Shown piece after piece: positions 62,226 through 64,000 of a DNA stretch of 64,000 bases. The notes under the pieces were generated by a model. That model was not told where the DNA came from. It searched no databases and worked only from the letters and a program-made list of their open reading frames with translations. The position numbers were made by a program, and so were the translations under genes. The stretch lies in assembly GCF_000260115.1 (NCBI RefSeq), contig NZ_JH651379.1, forward strand, positions 496,001 to 560,000, in the 5' to 3' direction. The first letter of the stretch is position 1. Each line of letters starts with the position of its first letter. The DNA is from Galbibacter orientalis DSM 19592 (GTDB taxonomy: Bacteria; Bacteroidota; Bacteroidia; Flavobacteriales; Flavobacteriaceae).

Positions 62226-62257
62226 CAAAAATATCGTTTACTTTTGGGGATTGCAAA
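62226..62257 (-). promoter_or_regulatory. promoter of the trans-sulfuration gene
   Basis: On the minus strand TTTG (62257-62254), 20 bp and TATTTTTG (62233-62226) fit the Bacteroidota consensus. The predicted start is near 62220, about 12 nt before the ATG. Confidence 0.6.
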
Positions 62258-62273
62258 GAACAGCGTACCTTTA
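62243..62273 (+). promoter_or_regulatory. promoter of the DUF3298 lipoprotein gene
   Basis: TTTG (62243-62246), a 19-bp spacer and TACCTTTA (62266-62273, one mismatch) lie 23 bp before the ATG. It overlaps the divergent trans-sulfuration promoter. Confidence 0.55.
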
Positions 62274-62296
62274 TCCTTTATTTAACAGCAATTTTT

Positions 62297-63055
62297 ATGA
62301 AGCGATTTTTTGCAATTGGAATTATTCTATCTGCAGTATTTTTTACAGCCTGTGAAAAGAAAGAAACTCTAAGTTTTGTTAATCAAAATATGGTCAACAA
62401 CACATGTACTAATTGTCCGAAAGTAACTATTGACCTTCCGCAAGCGCAACCCGAAAACGAAATCACTAGCAAGATTAATCAAGATATTAATAAGTTTGTT
62501 ATTAACATCCTTAACTATTCCGAGGAAAAAACCACCGATTCTTTGGATGCTGCAATTGAAATATTCCGAAGTGATTACAAAAAACTAAAAGAACGATTTC
62601 CTGAAGATATTATTCCATGGGAAGCTACTATTAATGGAACTATCTCATTTCAGAATACCCTCTTTACTTCTATCAAAATTGAAAGCTACATCTTTACAGG
62701 AGGAGCTCATGGATACGGAAGTATTACTTTTTTAAATTACGATACAAAAACAGGAAAAGCGTTAACTGCTGAAGACTTATTTACAGACAAAGGGGCTTTT
62801 GTAGATTATGCTGAAAAACTATTTAGAGAAGAAGAAAAAATAAAACCCGATGCTAATATAAATAGCACCGGATTTATGTTTGAAAATGACAATTTCCATC
62901 TTCCAAATAGTATTGGTTTTGATGAAAAAGGCATTGTATTAATTTACAATCCTTACGAAATATCTGCTTATGCTGACGGACTTACAAAAATTGAAATTCC
63001 TTTGGAAAAAGCAACCCAATTTATGAAGCCTGAATGGCTCTCAGAAGCGCATTAA
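62297..63055 (+). CDS. DUF3298/DUF4163 lipoprotein
   Basis: The 252-residue lipoprotein has the lipobox AVFFTAC. It belongs to the DUF4163-DUF3298 group (PdaC/RsiV-like): residues about 35-125 form the first domain, and TGGAHGYGSITFLNYDTKTGKALTAEDLFTDKGAF is the highly typical start of DUF3298, ending with IGFDEKGIVLIYNPYEISAYADGLTKIEIPL. Some relatives bind lysozyme or peptidoglycan-like ligands. The role here is unknown. Its end overlaps the convergent DinB gene by 35 bp. Confidence 0.88.
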   Translation: MKRFFAIGIILSAVFFTACEKKETLSFVNQNMVNNTCTNCPKVTIDLPQAQPENEITSKINQDINKFVINILNYSEEKTTDSLDAAIEIFRSDYKKLKERFPEDIIPWEATINGTISFQNTLFTSIKIESYIFTGGAHGYGSITFLNYDTKTGKALTAEDLFTDKGAFVDYAEKLFREEEKIKPDANINSTGFMFENDNFHLPNSIGFDEKGIVLIYNPYEISAYADGLTKIEIPLEKATQFMKPEWLSEAH

Positions 63056-63488
63056 CAAAACCTGTATGCAAACCTTCGTGGTAATTATTAAAAGCAATAG
63101 CATCTTCAATACTATTTATATTTATTCCAACACTATTGGTAAAACTAATATACGAAGTTGACTTTTTATAATCTTCTTTAACCCTATCTACATTTAACAT
63201 TAACTCTTCTTTGTATTTATTAAAATCTTCCAAAGAGACTGGTTTATTAGGATTTGGCGCAGTTCCTTTTCTATAATTATCTACAAGCTCATCATCCACA
63301 TACATGGCTTGCCCTGCCAATTTATAACATAAAAGTTGTTGCGTAACCACCAAATGGATAACATTCCATGCAATATTATTATTAAATCCTTCTGGAATTC
63401 TATTAATTTGTTCTTCTGAAAGACCTTCGGTAGCTTTTAACAAGCTTTTTCTACTTTTTTCTAATATCTCAAATTGATATGCCAACAT
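63021..63488 (-). CDS. DinB family protein
   Basis: The 155-residue four-helix-bundle protein matches the DinB superfamily: SEEQINRIPEGFNNNIAWNVIHLVVTQQLLCYKLAG (with a metal-ligand-like His after a conserved N-x-A-W) and AFNNYHEGLHTGFVNALLRAI. Two late His residues (YHEGLH) complete a typical three-His metal site. The substrate is unknown. It is distinct from the protein encoded at 6630-7124. Confidence 0.87.
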   Translation of the reverse strand: MLAYQFEILEKSRKSLLKATEGLSEEQINRIPEGFNNNIAWNVIHLVVTQQLLCYKLAGQAMYVDDELVDNYRKGTAPNPNKPVSLEDFNKYKEELMLNVDRVKEDYKKSTSYISFTNSVGININSIEDAIAFNNYHEGLHTGFVNALLRAIQAS

Positions 63489-63684
63489 ACTATTTATTTT
63501 TTTGCTAAATGAAGTTTAAAACACTAGGTATTAACCCTCCATAAAGCATATTATTTACAAAGCATAAAATTAAGAAAACTAGGCTCAATTCCCTTGAAAA
63601 AACTCAGTTAAAACATTCAAAGAGGACCTTGTTATAATTCCACAAAAAAGAAGGAGTAACTAAACTAATAGCTTTAAATTTGCA

Positions 63685-63710
63685 TTTTAACCTCTCATAG
63701 AGGGATTAAT
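63685..63710 (+). repeat. GGGATTAAT fragment in the 63489-63818 gap
   Basis: TTTTAACCTCTCATAGAGGG followed by ATTAAT is a short right-end fragment of the gene-end family. I see no gene in the 330-bp gap. Its last 25 bases form a leader similar to that of the META lipoprotein gene. Confidence 0.55.
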
Positions 63711-63818
63711 TATAGTCAAAATAATCGCCTCCACAGAAGGAAGGAATGAGATTTATGATTTTGCGATTTTTATCTATTATCAATTTTATTACCAAATGTT
63801 TAACCTAAATTTATTCGT

Positions 63819-64000
63819 ATGAAAAAAATCTATCATCTTAGCACTTGCGATACTTGTAAAAGAATTATTCAAGAAATAAATTTTCCTGATAATTTTACTT
63901 TCCAAGACATTAAAACAGAGGCTATTACTGAAAGTCAGCTAGAAGAGATGAAAGCTCTTTCTGGTTCTTATGAATCCTTATTTAGCAAAAGAGCTCGCCT
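63819..64000 (+). CDS. ArsC-family (arsenate reductase-like) protein, 5' part only
   Basis: The frame MKKIYHLSTCDTCKRIIQEI continues to the window edge (60 codons). It has the CxxC motif (C10, C13) and the FQDIKTEAITESQLEEMK segment of the ArsC/Spx/YffB thioredoxin-like family. These proteins include arsenate reductases and Spx-like regulators. The window ends before the residues that would distinguish them. Confidence 0.8.
   Translation, partial: MKKIYHLSTCDTCKRIIQEINFPDNFTFQDIKTEAITESQLEEMKALSGSYESLFSKRAR

Noticed and set aside
1-64000. tRNA, rRNA, integrase, full transposase or prophage
   Set aside because: I checked the gaps for cloverleaf-like patterns and the genes for such families and saw none. 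A covariance-model search would settle small RNAs.

Overview
The window is chromosomal DNA from a member of the Flavobacteriia (Bacteroidota), probably a marine Flavobacteriaceae. The evidence is low GC, very few Shine-Dalgarno sites, promoters with the Bacteroidota -7 box TAnnTTTG, many lipoproteins, TonB-dependent receptors with a carboxypeptidase-like N-terminal domain, DUF4270, DUF5689 and LTD proteins, and the glgA / panC-panD-UPF0104 / esterase / radA and ileS-dksA-lspA neighbourhoods typical of the class. No rRNA, tRNA, CRISPR array or phage was found.

Layout. 1-10.6 kb: DUF4270 lipoprotein and a short glycogen synthase, diverging from panC-panD-UPF0104; a crystallin-like lipoprotein cassette; a pseudo-esterase; DinB protein; family 2 glycosyltransferase; radA. 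10.6-19.1 kb: META lipoprotein, aldo/keto reductase, a repeat-rich gap, a MazEF module between 102-bp direct repeats, an OmpA lipoprotein, xthA and a TonB receptor. 19.1-26.5 kb: glyS, a coiled-coil membrane protein, comF, an Ig-like lipoprotein, an omega-amidase, and an unknown gene paired with a CrtA-like protein. 26.5-36.4 kb: a membrane protein, a TacAT-type module with paired operators, a GC-rich 21-bp repeat element beside an orphan 236-aa gene, a DUF5689/LTD lipoprotein whose TonB receptor partner is a pseudogene, a secreted EEP nuclease and a cytochrome-b-like protein. 36.4-49.4 kb: SusC-like receptor, pgi, M23 peptidase, tryptophan 2,3-dioxygenase, DUF3108, hppD, hmgA (aromatic amino-acid catabolism) and a patatin-barrel protein. 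49.4-64 kb: uvrC, response regulator, 5-FTHF cyclo-ligase, lspA, a DksA-like protein, ileS, recO, gdhA, a trans-sulfuration enzyme, a DUF3298 lipoprotein, a second DinB protein and the start of an ArsC-family gene.

The most striking object is in ileS. A 438-bp segment (55887-56324) encoding a complete DUF559 (Vsr-fold) nuclease-like domain with no start codon of its own is inserted in frame in the isoleucyl-tRNA synthetase, and it is bounded by GC-rich imperfect inverted repeats. This looks like a mobile protein-level insertion element in an essential gene. Further signs of small-scale mobility are a 900-bp crystallin-gene cassette that duplicated 26 bp of the 3' end of its target gene and restored its stop, a toxin-antitoxin module between direct repeats, a 210-bp MITE-like family (three full copies and one fragment), a colinear GC-rich 21-bp repeat element beside each of the two toxin-antitoxin modules, and two further dispersed repeat families that sit at gene 3' ends.
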